DNA of 44,371 nt from Bacillota bacterium (GTDB lineage Bacteria > Bacillota > Sulfobacillia > RBS10-35 > JAJYVN01), in the NCBI GenBank assembly GCA_021803205.1, contig JAJZMB010000107.1, positions 1 to 44,371 on the forward strand. The letters are read 5' to 3'. The notes beneath the pieces were generated by a model that ran no database searches, was not told where the DNA came from, and saw nothing but the letters and a program-made list of their open reading frames with translations. Shown piece by piece: positions 17,577 through 26,092 of this stretch. The translations under genes and the position numbers were made by a program. The stretch's first letter is position 1. Each line of letters begins with the position of its first letter.

Positions 17577-19019
17577 CTACCGGCCTGGCTGGACCGCGGC
17601 GACCACCGGTCCTCGGATCGGGAACAGCCGGGTCGCAGCCGCGGCGCGCGCGCGACGGTGACCCGCCGAGGCTTCGAGGCTGTTCACGCGGTTCGCGGCC
17701 TGCCGAAACGCCTCCGCAACCCCGAGTTCGCGGCCAAGGATCCTGGTGGCGTATGACCCGATGAGTCCGAACGCCTGGGCATCGTCAGTGGCGAACGCCC
17801 CCCCGTTCCTGGGCACGACCCGACCCTCCAGCACGGCCTGGCGGAAGACGGCGAGGTTCTTGGTGCGCAGCGGCGGTGCCACGGCCCGGACCTGGGCGGT
17901 CCATTCCGCCGCCAAGGCGCTCAGAGCCGGCGGCCAGAGGAACAGGTGCATGAAGGTGCGCTGGTAGTGCGGGTCAGTGCAGATCCACCGCAACAATTCC
18001 CACGCCGCGTCCGGCACCCTGCTGGCCGCCGGAATGGCGTAGTAGTTCTCTCCGGTGTATGTGTAACGCCCATTGGGCCAGAGCGGCATGGGGTAAAAAT
18101 CCCACTTCGCTCCCCGCAACTGGGTGGCGTTGGCGAGCGTCTGCCCCTGCCAGACCACACCCGAGGCCATCAGCCCGGCGTTGAACAGCGCCGCCTGATT
18201 CAACCCCGCAGCAGCCGCCCGTTGCAGCAGCAACGGGTACAGAAATTCCCCGCAGGCGATGGCCTGCGGACTGTCGAGCACGCAGCGCGTCGCATCCGCG
18301 GGATCGACGATCGACCCACCCCAGCCGCGGAAGTAGAATCCCAGCGGCACGGGTGCGAGCCAGATCGTGCTGCCGTAGCGCGGTTGGCCCCCAGTGCTTC
18401 CCGCGGCACTGCGGGCGAAGTCGGCCCAATCCTGGTGCGTCCAGTCGGTCGGAGGGGCCGGCAGGCCCAGTTTGTCCAGCAGTCCAAGGTTGACCACCAT
18501 GGCGGCTGTGCCGGTGTACACGGGAAGACCGTACAGCCCTGTGTCCCCCTGCACCGGACCCAGCGCGCCCGGCGCGAAGATCTCCAGATTCAGGTTCGAC
18601 TCGGAGACGTGGGACGAAAGATCAAGCAGCAACGAATCGGCGAGCCAGGCGCGGATGTTGCCCTGACCGCCCAGCAGTTGCACGACATCGGGTCCGGAGC
18701 CCGCGATCACCTCGCCGACGGGGTTGACGCTGGTACCGTAGAAGCGCAGGTCGATTCCCGGGTGCAGTTGGCGGAAGGGGGCCGTGGCCTGCCAGACGAG
18801 TTCCCGGACGCCGCGGATCCCCTCATTGACGAACCAATCGCTCTGAATCAGGGCCTGGAACAACAGCACGGTCCGCGGATTCGCCGCGCCCGGCCGGGAC
18901 CCGGCCCGGCATCCGCCCAGCATCCCGGCCACCAGGCCGACTCCGGCGGCCGCCGAGCCAAGCACGCGCCGTCTGGGAATCCCCTGTACCGTCGCGGGGC
19001 CCGATCCGGCACCCGCCAC
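17577..19019 (-). CDS. ABC sugar-type solute-binding lipoprotein (Tat-type signal)
   Basis: 480 residues from GTG 19019, which has GGAGGTG 6 bases upstream. The signal is twin-arginine (IPRRRVLGSAAAGVGLVAGM) with a good lipobox, LGGC, so the mature protein is a lipid-anchored exported receptor. Family landmarks are GSGPDVVQLLGG, LYGLPVYTGTAAMVVN, LPAPPTDWTHQDWADF, ACGEFLYPLLLQ, APPLRTKNLAVF and VNSLEAS. It is a clear paralogue of the proteins at 14128, 20773 and 36902. The open frame continues upstream to 19169 only because it runs through a relic of a UroD-like gene (19059-19172). No transport partner genes are present. Confidence 0.87.
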   Translation of the reverse strand: MAGAGSGPATVQGIPRRRVLGSAAAGVGLVAGMLGGCRAGSRPGAANPRTVLLFQALIQSDWFVNEGIRGVRELVWQATAPFRQLHPGIDLRFYGTSVNPVGEVIAGSGPDVVQLLGGQGNIRAWLADSLLLDLSSHVSESNLNLEIFAPGALGPVQGDTGLYGLPVYTGTAAMVVNLGLLDKLGLPAPPTDWTHQDWADFARSAAGSTGGQPRYGSTIWLAPVPLGFYFRGWGGSIVDPADATRCVLDSPQAIACGEFLYPLLLQRAAAAGLNQAALFNAGLMASGVVWQGQTLANATQLRGAKWDFYPMPLWPNGRYTYTGENYYAIPAASRVPDAAWELLRWICTDPHYQRTFMHLFLWPPALSALAAEWTAQVRAVAPPLRTKNLAVFRQAVLEGRVVPRNGGAFATDDAQAFGLIGSYATRILGRELGVAEAFRQAANRVNSLEASAGHRRARAAAATRLFPIRGPVVAAVQPGR

Positions 19020-19058
19020 GCTCGCCACCTCCGTGCCGCTCCCCGCACCACCGCACGG

Positions 19059-19172
19059 CTCTCCGTCCACCGCGAACCCGGCCATGGGATAGCGCCCGTT
19101 CTCCCGCTGGTCTGTGTGGGCAACGCGTGCTGCTCCAGGACCAGCCCCCCTGAAGGCGACGTTGCTCACGCC
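19059..19172 (-). pseudogene. C-terminal scar of a second UroD-like gene
   Basis: The minus strand encodes GVSNVAFRG, HTDQRENGRYP and AGFAVDGEP. The intact UroD-like protein at 22374-23348 ends GLSNVAFKG, HTVWRKYGRYP and AEFSVDGEL, with the same spacing and no gaps. At DNA level TGAAGGCGACGTTGCTCA is identical in both. The original stop codon is lost, so the frame runs into the leader of the binding protein at 19019. In the intact copy the UroD-like gene is likewise followed by a binding protein, so this marks a duplicated two-gene unit whose first gene was almost wholly deleted. Confidence 0.8.
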
Positions 19173-19369
19173 TGATCGTCCGGCGCGGTGCCCGCCATGG
19201 CTGGCAGCCCCGCGGCCCCGGCGTCACGTCTCTTCCCCGCTCTCGGAGGTCTCCGCCACAGGGCGTATGCACTCGTGTCCGATAGCTCGATACATTGGTC
19301 AGCGTACAGGCATTCCTGCTCCCAATTGTTCAGGATGAATGTCCATCCGACACCAGCCTGGCCGACCGC

Positions 19370-20596
19370 CTACTGCCATGAGCGTGCCAGGAAGCCCTGT
19401 TGATAGTAATGCAGGCCGTCCACGAAAGCCTGCGGCCCGCGTCGGCGGTCTCTGCCCAGCCCGACCGCACCACCGCACGGAGGCTTGCGGGAAAACAACC
19501 CCGCGACCTCGTCTTCGGTGTAACGTGTCGCCCGGTAGACGTGGCGGCCCTCGTTGCCGGCGTTGGTACCCCAGAACGGGGAATAGTAGTCCCACACCAC
19601 CTCGCCCGCCGGTGTCACCTCGAAGATCCGGCCGGCATCCGATTCACAGATGAGCGTGTTGCCGTCCGGCAGCCGCTGCACGCCGGAGCGGTACGGGGAA
19701 AAGAAGCCCTCCGGATGGCGATATTCCCACACCGTGCCACCCGTCGGCGGGTCGATCTCGCGGACCACTGAGTACCCGCGGTACGTGCCGTTGTCGAACA
19801 CGAGGATATGCCCGTCCGGAAGCATGGTGGGCTGGTGCTGGCCGTCCAACACCCCTGGACCCCAGGCCCAGACGATCTCCTGCCGGTCGCGGTCGATAAC
19901 CCCGATCACATCCAGGGAACGACAACTGAACAGTACATTGCCGGCACGGAAGCGGGGGTCGCGCCGCCCCAGCGGCGTATCGGGCAGGACCTCGACGGTA
20001 TTGCTATGGGTCCAGTCGCTCTGGCGCAGGATCTCCAGCGTCCCGTCCGAACGGCGCATCCCATAGCGCACGGGCCGCGGCAGCCCGCTACGTTCCAGCA
20101 ATTCCTGCGCATGTTCACGAAAAGAGAAGGTCCACAATACCTGTCCAGCCGGATCGATCTCCAGCACGACATCATTCCGGATGGCCGCCGGCGCCTCCTC
20201 CGGCGCGAAGAAACCGTCCATCGGCGGCTCCTGGCGGTGGGTGAGCAGCACGATCCGACCGTCCGGGAGCGTGTGGAAGTCGTGGTGATAGGGCCCCCGC
20301 CACGACCAGACGCAGGATGCATCCGGAGCCAGGCGTTCGAGCCCTCCCTGCTCGCCATAGCGATCCGCCAGCAGGTCTCCATTCGAAAGCAGTTGACAGA
20401 GATGTGTACGGTGCACAGGCCAGAAATGAACAACGACTCCTGCAGCATCGACCAACAGGACGATGTTGCCCATGCCTGGAGAAAATAGGGTGTATCCGGC
20501 CCTGCAGCCGTCTTGGCGGTACGTGCGCACCCCCGCCGGACCGCGGCTCCGGCGATCCATGGGCGGCGCCGTCTTGATGATCCCCTCTTCGAGCAT
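19370..20596 (-). CDS. Aryl-sulfate sulfotransferase-like protein
   Basis: 408 residues of repeated beta-propeller character: GYTLFSPGMGNIVLLVDAAGVVVHFW at the start, then HHDFHTLPDGRIVLL, DWTHSNTVEVLP, QPTMLPDGHILVFDNG, SGVQRLPDGNTLICES and GEVVWDYYSPFWGTNAGNE. This pattern belongs to the arylsulfotransferase (ASST) group, enzymes that move a sulfate from one phenolic ester to another acceptor without PAPS. His residues in DFH and THSN occur where the family keeps catalytic or active-site His. No signal peptide is evident, unlike the periplasmic enteric enzymes. ATG 20596 follows GGGGAGTGGAGAG. It lies between two binding-protein genes in the minus-strand run with a sulfatase, so sulfate transfer rather than simple hydrolysis may be part of the pathway. 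Confidence 0.8.
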   Translation of the reverse strand: MLEEGIIKTAPPMDRRSRGPAGVRTYRQDGCRAGYTLFSPGMGNIVLLVDAAGVVVHFWPVHRTHLCQLLSNGDLLADRYGEQGGLERLAPDASCVWSWRGPYHHDFHTLPDGRIVLLTHRQEPPMDGFFAPEEAPAAIRNDVVLEIDPAGQVLWTFSFREHAQELLERSGLPRPVRYGMRRSDGTLEILRQSDWTHSNTVEVLPDTPLGRRDPRFRAGNVLFSCRSLDVIGVIDRDRQEIVWAWGPGVLDGQHQPTMLPDGHILVFDNGTYRGYSVVREIDPPTGGTVWEYRHPEGFFSPYRSGVQRLPDGNTLICESDAGRIFEVTPAGEVVWDYYSPFWGTNAGNEGRHVYRATRYTEDEVAGLFSRKPPCGGAVGLGRDRRRGPQAFVDGLHYYQQGFLARSWQ

Positions 20597-20772
20597 ATCT
20601 CTCCACTCCCCTCTTCACCGAACGGGCGACCGGCGCGCGGCACCGCTGTCCGTCCCGCCGTCCGCCACAACCGAGCGAGATCGTGGGCTGCGTAGCGGCG
20701 GGCCCCTCCCGCGCATCTCCCCCAACACCCCCACCCTGCTTGAGGTACAGCCGCTTCCGCGCTGGCGGTGCA

Positions 20773-22242
20773 TCAGAGGCCGGCGGGGAGGGCGGCCATC
20801 GCGGGACCCCGAACGGGAAACCGGACGGACGCCTGCTGCTGCGCCAGCTGCCGCTGGGGGCCGACCCGCTCCAGGGCGTCGACCTGGGCCTGCATCTGCC
20901 GCAGGCCCAGAGGCACATCCACATGACCGGCGGTGATCCCGTTCAGCCAGCTGTTGACGTCGGCATCCGCCACCAGAGGCTGATAACGATAGAACACCTG
21001 CGAATATTCGTAATCCTGCAGGGCCGGAGCGGCGAACCACCGCAACTCCTTGCCCTGGAGCACGGGCGCCACCTGGACGATGGCCGCCTGCCAGTACGGC
21101 CACAGGCTCAGCAGCGCCGGCGTGATCAGGCCGATCTGGATCTGGAACTTGGGCCAACGCACGTCGCCGCTCGCTCCGGTCAGCCACTTCATCAGCGTCC
21201 AGGCCGCCTCGACATGTTTGGTATCGCGGTTGAGCATGTATGACGCGTTTCCCCCGCCGGTGGCCCGCCCGGCCGGCCAGAGGGGCATCGGCAGGATGTT
21301 CCACTTGTAGGTGTTGCCCAGGATGTTCACGCCGACATCGATCACGTGGGCGCTGTGGTACTCGGCGAACACCGCCTGGGCCGAGGGCAGGAGCTGCGTG
21401 TTCTGCTGGCCCGGGATGGCCACCCCCGAGCGGACGAGGTCGACGAAGTACCCGACGGCGGCCGCCCCTTGCGGCGTGGCCATCGTCGCCCGCGTCTGGT
21501 CCGGGCTGGCGTAAGCGGCACCCCAGCCACGGAGCCAAAAGGGCATCCAGGCCGAACCCCAATAGAAGGACATCCCGGCACGGTGCGTGCCGGTGCGGTT
21601 GGTTCCGGAGGCGGCTGCCCAGAGACGCGCCGCGTCCGCGGACGTCCAGCCCGGGTCGGGATAGGCCAGACCCAATTGGTCGAGCAGGTCCTGACGATAG
21701 AAGATGCAGTGCGTGGCGTCGTACGCGGGCAGGCCGTAAAGCGATCCTTCATAGGTCGCGGCCGTCAGGTGCTGCTGCGCCCACAGTGAACGCGGAATGT
21801 TGTCCTGCTTCAGCAACTCATCCAGCGGCTGGACGATCCCGGCCTGCTCCATCGCCGACAGGGACGCGCAGCACTGCAGGAAGATGTCGGCATACCCCCT
21901 GCCGGCCAGGGTGGCCACAATCTGGTGCTGGGTGTCGCCCCATACATCCGGAGAGATACTGGCGTGAACCCCGCGATGTTTCGGGTCGGCGTTGAAGTGT
22001 GCGTCAACGAAGTGCTGCACGATTTGTTGGGTCGTCGCGTTCCAGGCGATGAACCCAAAATAGGACTGGAAGACGAGTTCGATAGCCGTTGCCGCGACCG
22101 TCGGGCGGACGGAACCCGCGGCAGCGCCCGTGGAGGCACACCCGCCCAACACCGCGCCCGCGCCCAGGGCGACGACCGCGGCCACGGAGCCGCGCAGGAA
22201 CTCGGAACGGCTCACTCCGCACCTGGTGCCTATGATCTTCAC
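20773..22242 (-). CDS. ABC sugar-type solute-binding lipoprotein
   Basis: 489 residues from GTG 22242, preceded by GGGGGGAGC. The signal segment is FLRGSVAAVVALGAGAVLGGC with a good lipobox (LGGC), but it has SRSEFLR rather than a true twin arginine, so Sec export is as likely as Tat. Landmarks are GRGYADIFLQCCASLS, LYGLPAYDATHCIFYRQDLLDQLGLAYPDPGWT, AVGYFVDLVRSGV, QVAPVLQGKELRW and VDALERV. The region TAWTLMKWLTG matches the W-rich helix of its paralogues. It follows the UroD-like gene by 131 bases and precedes the sulfotransferase. Known members bind mono- or oligosaccharides; the ligand is unknown. Confidence 0.86.
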   Translation of the reverse strand: MKIIGTRCGVSRSEFLRGSVAAVVALGAGAVLGGCASTGAAAGSVRPTVAATAIELVFQSYFGFIAWNATTQQIVQHFVDAHFNADPKHRGVHASISPDVWGDTQHQIVATLAGRGYADIFLQCCASLSAMEQAGIVQPLDELLKQDNIPRSLWAQQHLTAATYEGSLYGLPAYDATHCIFYRQDLLDQLGLAYPDPGWTSADAARLWAAASGTNRTGTHRAGMSFYWGSAWMPFWLRGWGAAYASPDQTRATMATPQGAAAVGYFVDLVRSGVAIPGQQNTQLLPSAQAVFAEYHSAHVIDVGVNILGNTYKWNILPMPLWPAGRATGGGNASYMLNRDTKHVEAAWTLMKWLTGASGDVRWPKFQIQIGLITPALLSLWPYWQAAIVQVAPVLQGKELRWFAAPALQDYEYSQVFYRYQPLVADADVNSWLNGITAGHVDVPLGLRQMQAQVDALERVGPQRQLAQQQASVRFPVRGPAMAALPAGL

Positions 22243-22373
22243 CGCTCCCCCCGTTTCCAAACAAGGCCAAGACCGAGCGCCGCTCGGGATCGGTGTTTGG
22301 ATCGTCCGCTTGGGGCGTGCGGCGTTCGCTCGCAAGCGCCGGCGATCGGACCCGCCCCGGGCATCTTCCCGGT

Positions 22374-23348
22374 CTATAACTCCCCGTCCACCGAAAATTC
22401 GGCAACAGGGTAGCGCCCGTACTTCCGCCACACCGTGTGGAGCAACTCGTACCGCTCCAGAGCCAGACCCTTGAAGGCGACGTTGCTCAGGCCGAACATG
22501 TAGCCGCCGCCCGGCATGCCGTGATACAGGCAGTACTTGGCCGAGCGCACCACGTCCGCGTCGGAGCCGGTCTGCATCATGCCGCAGTGCACGCCGCCCA
22601 TCAGGCAGGTGCGGCCCGCGGCCAATGCCTTGACCTCCGCCAGGTCCACCCCGCCCTGCGGGTCCAGGGAGTGGATCGCGGACGGTTCGCAGGCCAGCAA
22701 CTGATCGAGGATCGGCATGATGTTGCCGTCGGTGTGCTTGACGGCGTATCCCCCGGCGGACCGGATCTCCCGCACCAGTTCATGCAGGTAGGGTGTCACG
22801 AATTCGGCGAACATCCGCGGTGACAGGAACGGGCCGTCGTTGAAGCAGTAGTCGGCACACATCAGGATCATGTCCGCGCCAGCGTCGATGAGCCGCTTGG
22901 CGCGCTCGATCCCCGCATCCAATCGCCGGCGCGCTTCCGCGTGCATCTCCCCGGGCTGCTCGAAGAACCGGGCGGCCATCGCCTCCATGTTCCGCCCGTT
23001 GGGGATGGCGAAGGTCCCGTCGGCCATCGCGCCGATCAAGAAACGGTCGCCGACCTGTGTGGCCAACTGGCGCACGTACCAGAGATAGTCGTCAAAGCGT
23101 GGGTTTGGCACGCCGGTCAGGCTGAGGACGGAGTGCCCGTATCGTTCACCGGTCCTGACGATGAGGTCGACCACCTTGTGCAACAACCGTTCGCGCTCCT
23201 GCGCCGGTGCCGCGCCGATGGCCGCACCGGTGGGAAATCCATCGCCGAAGGCCTCCTCGATCAATTGGAACCCGAGTTCGAAGAACGGCACTTGATCCGC
23301 CGGCTCCCGCAACTCCAGCGCGGCAATGCCGCGCTGCCGCGGCGTCAT
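22374..23348 (-). CDS. Uroporphyrinogen decarboxylase-like (URO-D superfamily) protein
   Basis: 324 residues. MILMCADYCFNDGPFLSPRMF, followed by a helix and YAVKHTDGNIMPILDQLL, is the URO-D/corrinoid methyltransferase fold pattern; the His of HTDGN and the Cys of GGVHCGMMQTG sit where relatives bind metal. True heme-pathway enzymes are longer and keep an N-terminal Arg-rich motif not seen here. URO-D-like genes of this type are often found in carbohydrate clusters and have no proven role there. ATG 23348 overlaps the TGA of the upstream binding-protein relic (ATGA), which suggests translational coupling in the ancestral operon. A scar of a duplicate lies at 19059-19172. Methyl transfer from a methylated substrate is possible but unproven. 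Confidence 0.75.
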   Translation of the reverse strand: MTPRQRGIAALELREPADQVPFFELGFQLIEEAFGDGFPTGAAIGAAPAQERERLLHKVVDLIVRTGERYGHSVLSLTGVPNPRFDDYLWYVRQLATQVGDRFLIGAMADGTFAIPNGRNMEAMAARFFEQPGEMHAEARRRLDAGIERAKRLIDAGADMILMCADYCFNDGPFLSPRMFAEFVTPYLHELVREIRSAGGYAVKHTDGNIMPILDQLLACEPSAIHSLDPQGGVDLAEVKALAAGRTCLMGGVHCGMMQTGSDADVVRSAKYCLYHGMPGGGYMFGLSNVAFKGLALERYELLHTVWRKYGRYPVAEFSVDGEL

Positions 23349-23860
23349 CCGCCCACCCCCTGTGTCGATCCGTTCCGGATCATCCGCCTCGGGCGCGCAC
23401 TGAACTTCTCATATGCCCCGTACTCTGTCGCATCGGAGGCCGTAGCGGGTTGGTGCCCGACGGTCACGGCTTCAAAACGGGTGATCTCTCGCGCTGCCTG
23501 CATGAGGCCATCTCTGATCGAGACCATTCTGGCGGCGATCTGTCCGCACCAGTTGCCAGGGACCGCCGGCGCCTGCGGGGACTTGCAGGCGAAGTGCTCG
23601 CCATCGCCAAGCCGACTGTGCGACAGGTGCTGGACGAACACCTCCAGGTTCTTGTTCGCCAGAGTCGGCACAAACCGGCGGACCGTGGCGATCCATTCGC
23701 CATACAGCGGCAGATATCCCGGCGGCGGCAGCACCATGCGCATCAGCATGCGCTGCGAGTCGGGCCCGCGAATGAGCCAGCGCAACAGTTCCCGCGCGGG
23801 CTCACCACCTGTCGCTTCGGCGTTCTCAGACTGGTACTGTCCCCGCGCCTGGGTGATCAT
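23345..23860 (-). pseudogene. C-terminal relic of an ABC solute-binding protein, truncated next to an IS21-type element
   Basis: The frame carries ARELLRWLIRGPDSQRMLMR, then GEWIATVRRFVPTLANKNLEVF, then AAREITRFEAVTV. The paralogue at 17577-19019 has AWELLRWICTDPHYQRTFMH, AEWTAQVRAVAPPLRTKNLAVF and AANRVNSLEAS in the same order. The N-terminal two thirds are missing, and IS21-type DNA begins about 60-90 bases upstream. No binding-protein sequence is seen on the far side of the element, so insertion was followed by, or coincided with, a deletion. The stop overlaps the start of the UroD-like gene. Confidence 0.75.
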
Positions 23861-23948
23861 GGTGGACCGGCGCCCAGTGGGAGCGGCGGTACGCCCGGAC
23901 ACCGTCCCAGAAGGGGTAACTTGTGAATGACCGCGATCCGGCACGAGT

Positions 23949-25157
23949 TCAGGAAGTGGCGCCGCACGGCCACTGGCAGTCCGGAAAGCGCTCCAACAAC
24001 TGCTGCTCCGCCAGGATGCGCGTCCCCGCCGCCCGGCGGCGGATCCCCTCGTAGTGCTTGGGGTCGAGCACGGTGACGTGCTTGTTTGCGGAGAGCCGGT
24101 GCACGGCGAGCACCGTCCCGGCCTGGTTGCGCACCTCCAGATACATCCCCGGCGACGGACGCAGCCAGACGCGCCTGCTCGCGTACGGCCAAGGTACGGA
24201 GCAGCGCACCGACCGGTAGGAGACCAGGCAGTCTCGGCTGACTTCCCGGAACTCTTCTTCGCTGGAGATGAAAGGGCCGCTGGGCAACGGCCGCAACAGG
24301 GCGCGCTCGTCCCGCTCGAAGCGCACCGCTGGCGGTTCCCCCGTGGCCTGGTGCGGCTGCTGCTCCCACTCCGACTCAAACCGGGCCAGGTCGCGCTCCA
24401 GGGCCAGCATATCCGGCCAACTGCGCCCTTTGCTGAAGTGTTGCACCAGATAGAAGCCGGGGCGCTCGACCCGGCCTTTCGTGGCCGGCCGGTGCCCCGG
24501 CTGGCCAACGGCCGGATGCCGTAGTGCCCACACAGTTCCAGAAACCGCGGGTTCCAGATCACCGGCGTCACCGTCGGGTCCAGCACCATCTCCCGCGCCC
24601 GGTCCACCAGCAACTCTTCGGGCACGCCCCCGAAGTGCTGCCAGGACCGTTCCAGGGCCTCAAACACCGAGAGTTGCGTGGTGATCCAGCCTGACCGTGA
24701 AGTGGCGCTTCCGGTTGTACGCCAAGATCAGGTCGAAGACGTTGGTCTGCACGGGCACGCCGCCGATACGCACGCTGTATGGCGACCAATCGAACTGCGC
24801 CTGCTGCCCCGGCTCCGTCACGAAGCGCTCGATCGCCCGCGACCGTTCGCTGTCGTGCTCCTGGCGCAGGCTGTTCAGGTACCGATACAACGTCGCGGCC
24901 GAGCCATGGTACCGCCCGCCCAGTTCCTCGAGGATCCGCGTGCCGATCAGCTTTTGCTGGAACAGCATCCGCTCGATCTCCGGCCGCAGTTTCTCCAGTT
25001 CCTTGTTCCGCCGCGGCTCCCTCGCCTTATACTTCGGGCGACTCTCACTCTCCAAAGCCCGGCGCACCGTCTTGCGGTGCACCCCCACCTCAGCCGCGAT
25101 TTCCCGAATGGACTTTCCCTGCGCACGCATGTACCGAATCGTCGTCCACTGTTCCAT
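23949..25157 (-). pseudogene. istA: IS21-family transposase (istA), two frameshifts
   Basis: Three minus-strand frames together give a nearly full IstA. ATG 25157 (AAGGAGTG upstream) begins an HTH region, IRYMRAQGKSIREIAAEVGVHR, then the first catalytic Asp in QFDWSP and TNVFDLILAYNRKRHF. A one-base shift near 24665 moves to FEALERSWQHFGGVPEELLVDR with the second Asp. Another shift near 24500 moves to PATKGRVERPGFYLVQHF with the Glu of the DDE triad. A C-terminal Mu-type beta domain follows (VWLRPSPGMYLEVRNQAG). The partner ATPase istB is absent. The element cannot move without help, unless the shifts are sequencing errors; even then istB is missing. Confidence 0.85.
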
Positions 25158-25220
25158 CGTAAGCACTCCTTGGAACCCCCGCCAACCGCTTCCTTGGCAG
25201 CCGAGGAGGAGTCTTCCAAG

Positions 25221-25263
25221 GCGGGACACCGTTCAACGCGAAAACCGGGTCACTTTTCAATGC
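25221..25263. repeat. Repeated end sequence of the IS21-type element
   Basis: Read on the minus strand, GCATTGAAAAGTGACCCGG (25245-25263) and GCGTTGAACGGTGTCCCGC (25221-25239) are two variants of one 19-base motif, spaced 24 bases apart just upstream of istA. Multiple terminal repeats of this kind are the transposase-binding sites of IS21 elements. A weaker related sequence (TTGTGAATGACCGCG) near 23920 may mark the other end, giving an element of about 1.35 kb that has lost istB. Confidence 0.65.
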
Positions 25264-25325
25264 GGATCTATACCCCTGCACCTGCGACCACATACGTGCT
25301 ACCGTCCGCTACGGAGGCGGTACCC

Positions 25326-25736
25326 ATGTCGGTCCATCCCGCCGCCGGTGCCGGGAAGTGGCGCACCTTCTTCTCGGTTGCCGCCGCCGTGTTTGACTTG
25401 AGCGCCCTCGGCGCTTCGTTCCTACCCGTGGGCGCCACCTCGTGCACGGGGTATTCAACGGCCGTCGCCCCAGGCCAACCCGCCGCGCCAAGCCACGAGG
25501 TATGCCATGCTGCTCCGACGATCACCGCCTTTCAGAGCGCCATCCCGCTTCTTGTGCTGATGGTCGCGCTCGGGCTCGTGCCGTTGTTGACGCTGCGAAT
25601 GCGCAGGCGCTGGCCATCCGTAGCGTCCGCCGTCATCCAGACAGCGTTTCAGTTCTTGAGCATGGGTGGGTTTCTCTTCTGGGTCCCGACGTGGCTCTTC
25701 ACAATCGCCGCCGCCGCCGCCCCGCCGGGGGCATGA
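25326..25736 (+). CDS. Small multi-span membrane protein, function unknown
   Basis: 136 residues from ATG 25326, with GGAGG 8 bases upstream. Three hydrophobic stretches are visible: about 16-38 (FFSVAAAVFDLSALGASFLPVG), about 74-92 (AIPLLVLMVALGLVPLLTL) and about 108-130 (AFQFLSMGGFLFWVPTWLFTIAAAA). A loop between the first two has two Cys (SCTGY and EVCHA), which could pair outside the cell, and a basic loop, RMRRRWP, probably faces the cytoplasm. I recognise no family. It stands alone between the end of the IS21-type element and the giant surface protein, on the opposite strand to both. Confidence 0.65.
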   Translation: MSVHPAAGAGKWRTFFSVAAAVFDLSALGASFLPVGATSCTGYSTAVAPGQPAAPSHEVCHAAPTITAFQSAIPLLVLMVALGLVPLLTLRMRRRWPSVASAVIQTAFQFLSMGGFLFWVPTWLFTIAAAAAPPGA

Positions 25737-26092
25737 CCGTTATCAGCGGCACGAATCCAACCGCGGGCGCGGAACTTGCGCGTAACCGCGAAGGGAGGGA
25801 TCCCCACGCGCAGGGTGGGTGGAGCGCGACACGGCGGCGTGGTCAGAGTGGTCGTCGCACAACCGCAAATCGACCTGCAGGCTCCCGGGCCTCCCGCCCC
25901 GGCCGCTGTTCGGCACCCTGCCTATTCCGTCCCGTTCCCGGAGCCGTGCCACCCGGCTTCTCCTGCTGGCTGGGCGCAGTCTTCGGCCGCGCAGAGCGGC
26001 AATAACCAGTTGCTCATCACGACGCACGCGGAGTCGGCGGTGTTGCTCCATCCGCGCGGCGATGCCCTGGACGCGGCCCTTCGCCTGGCGGC
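25737..26092. other. 356-bp gap between convergent genes
   Basis: It lies between the small membrane protein (plus) and the end of the giant surface protein (minus). Frames are Arg/Pro-rich with no motif. No T-rich terminator or clear hairpin was identified. Confidence 0.45.
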
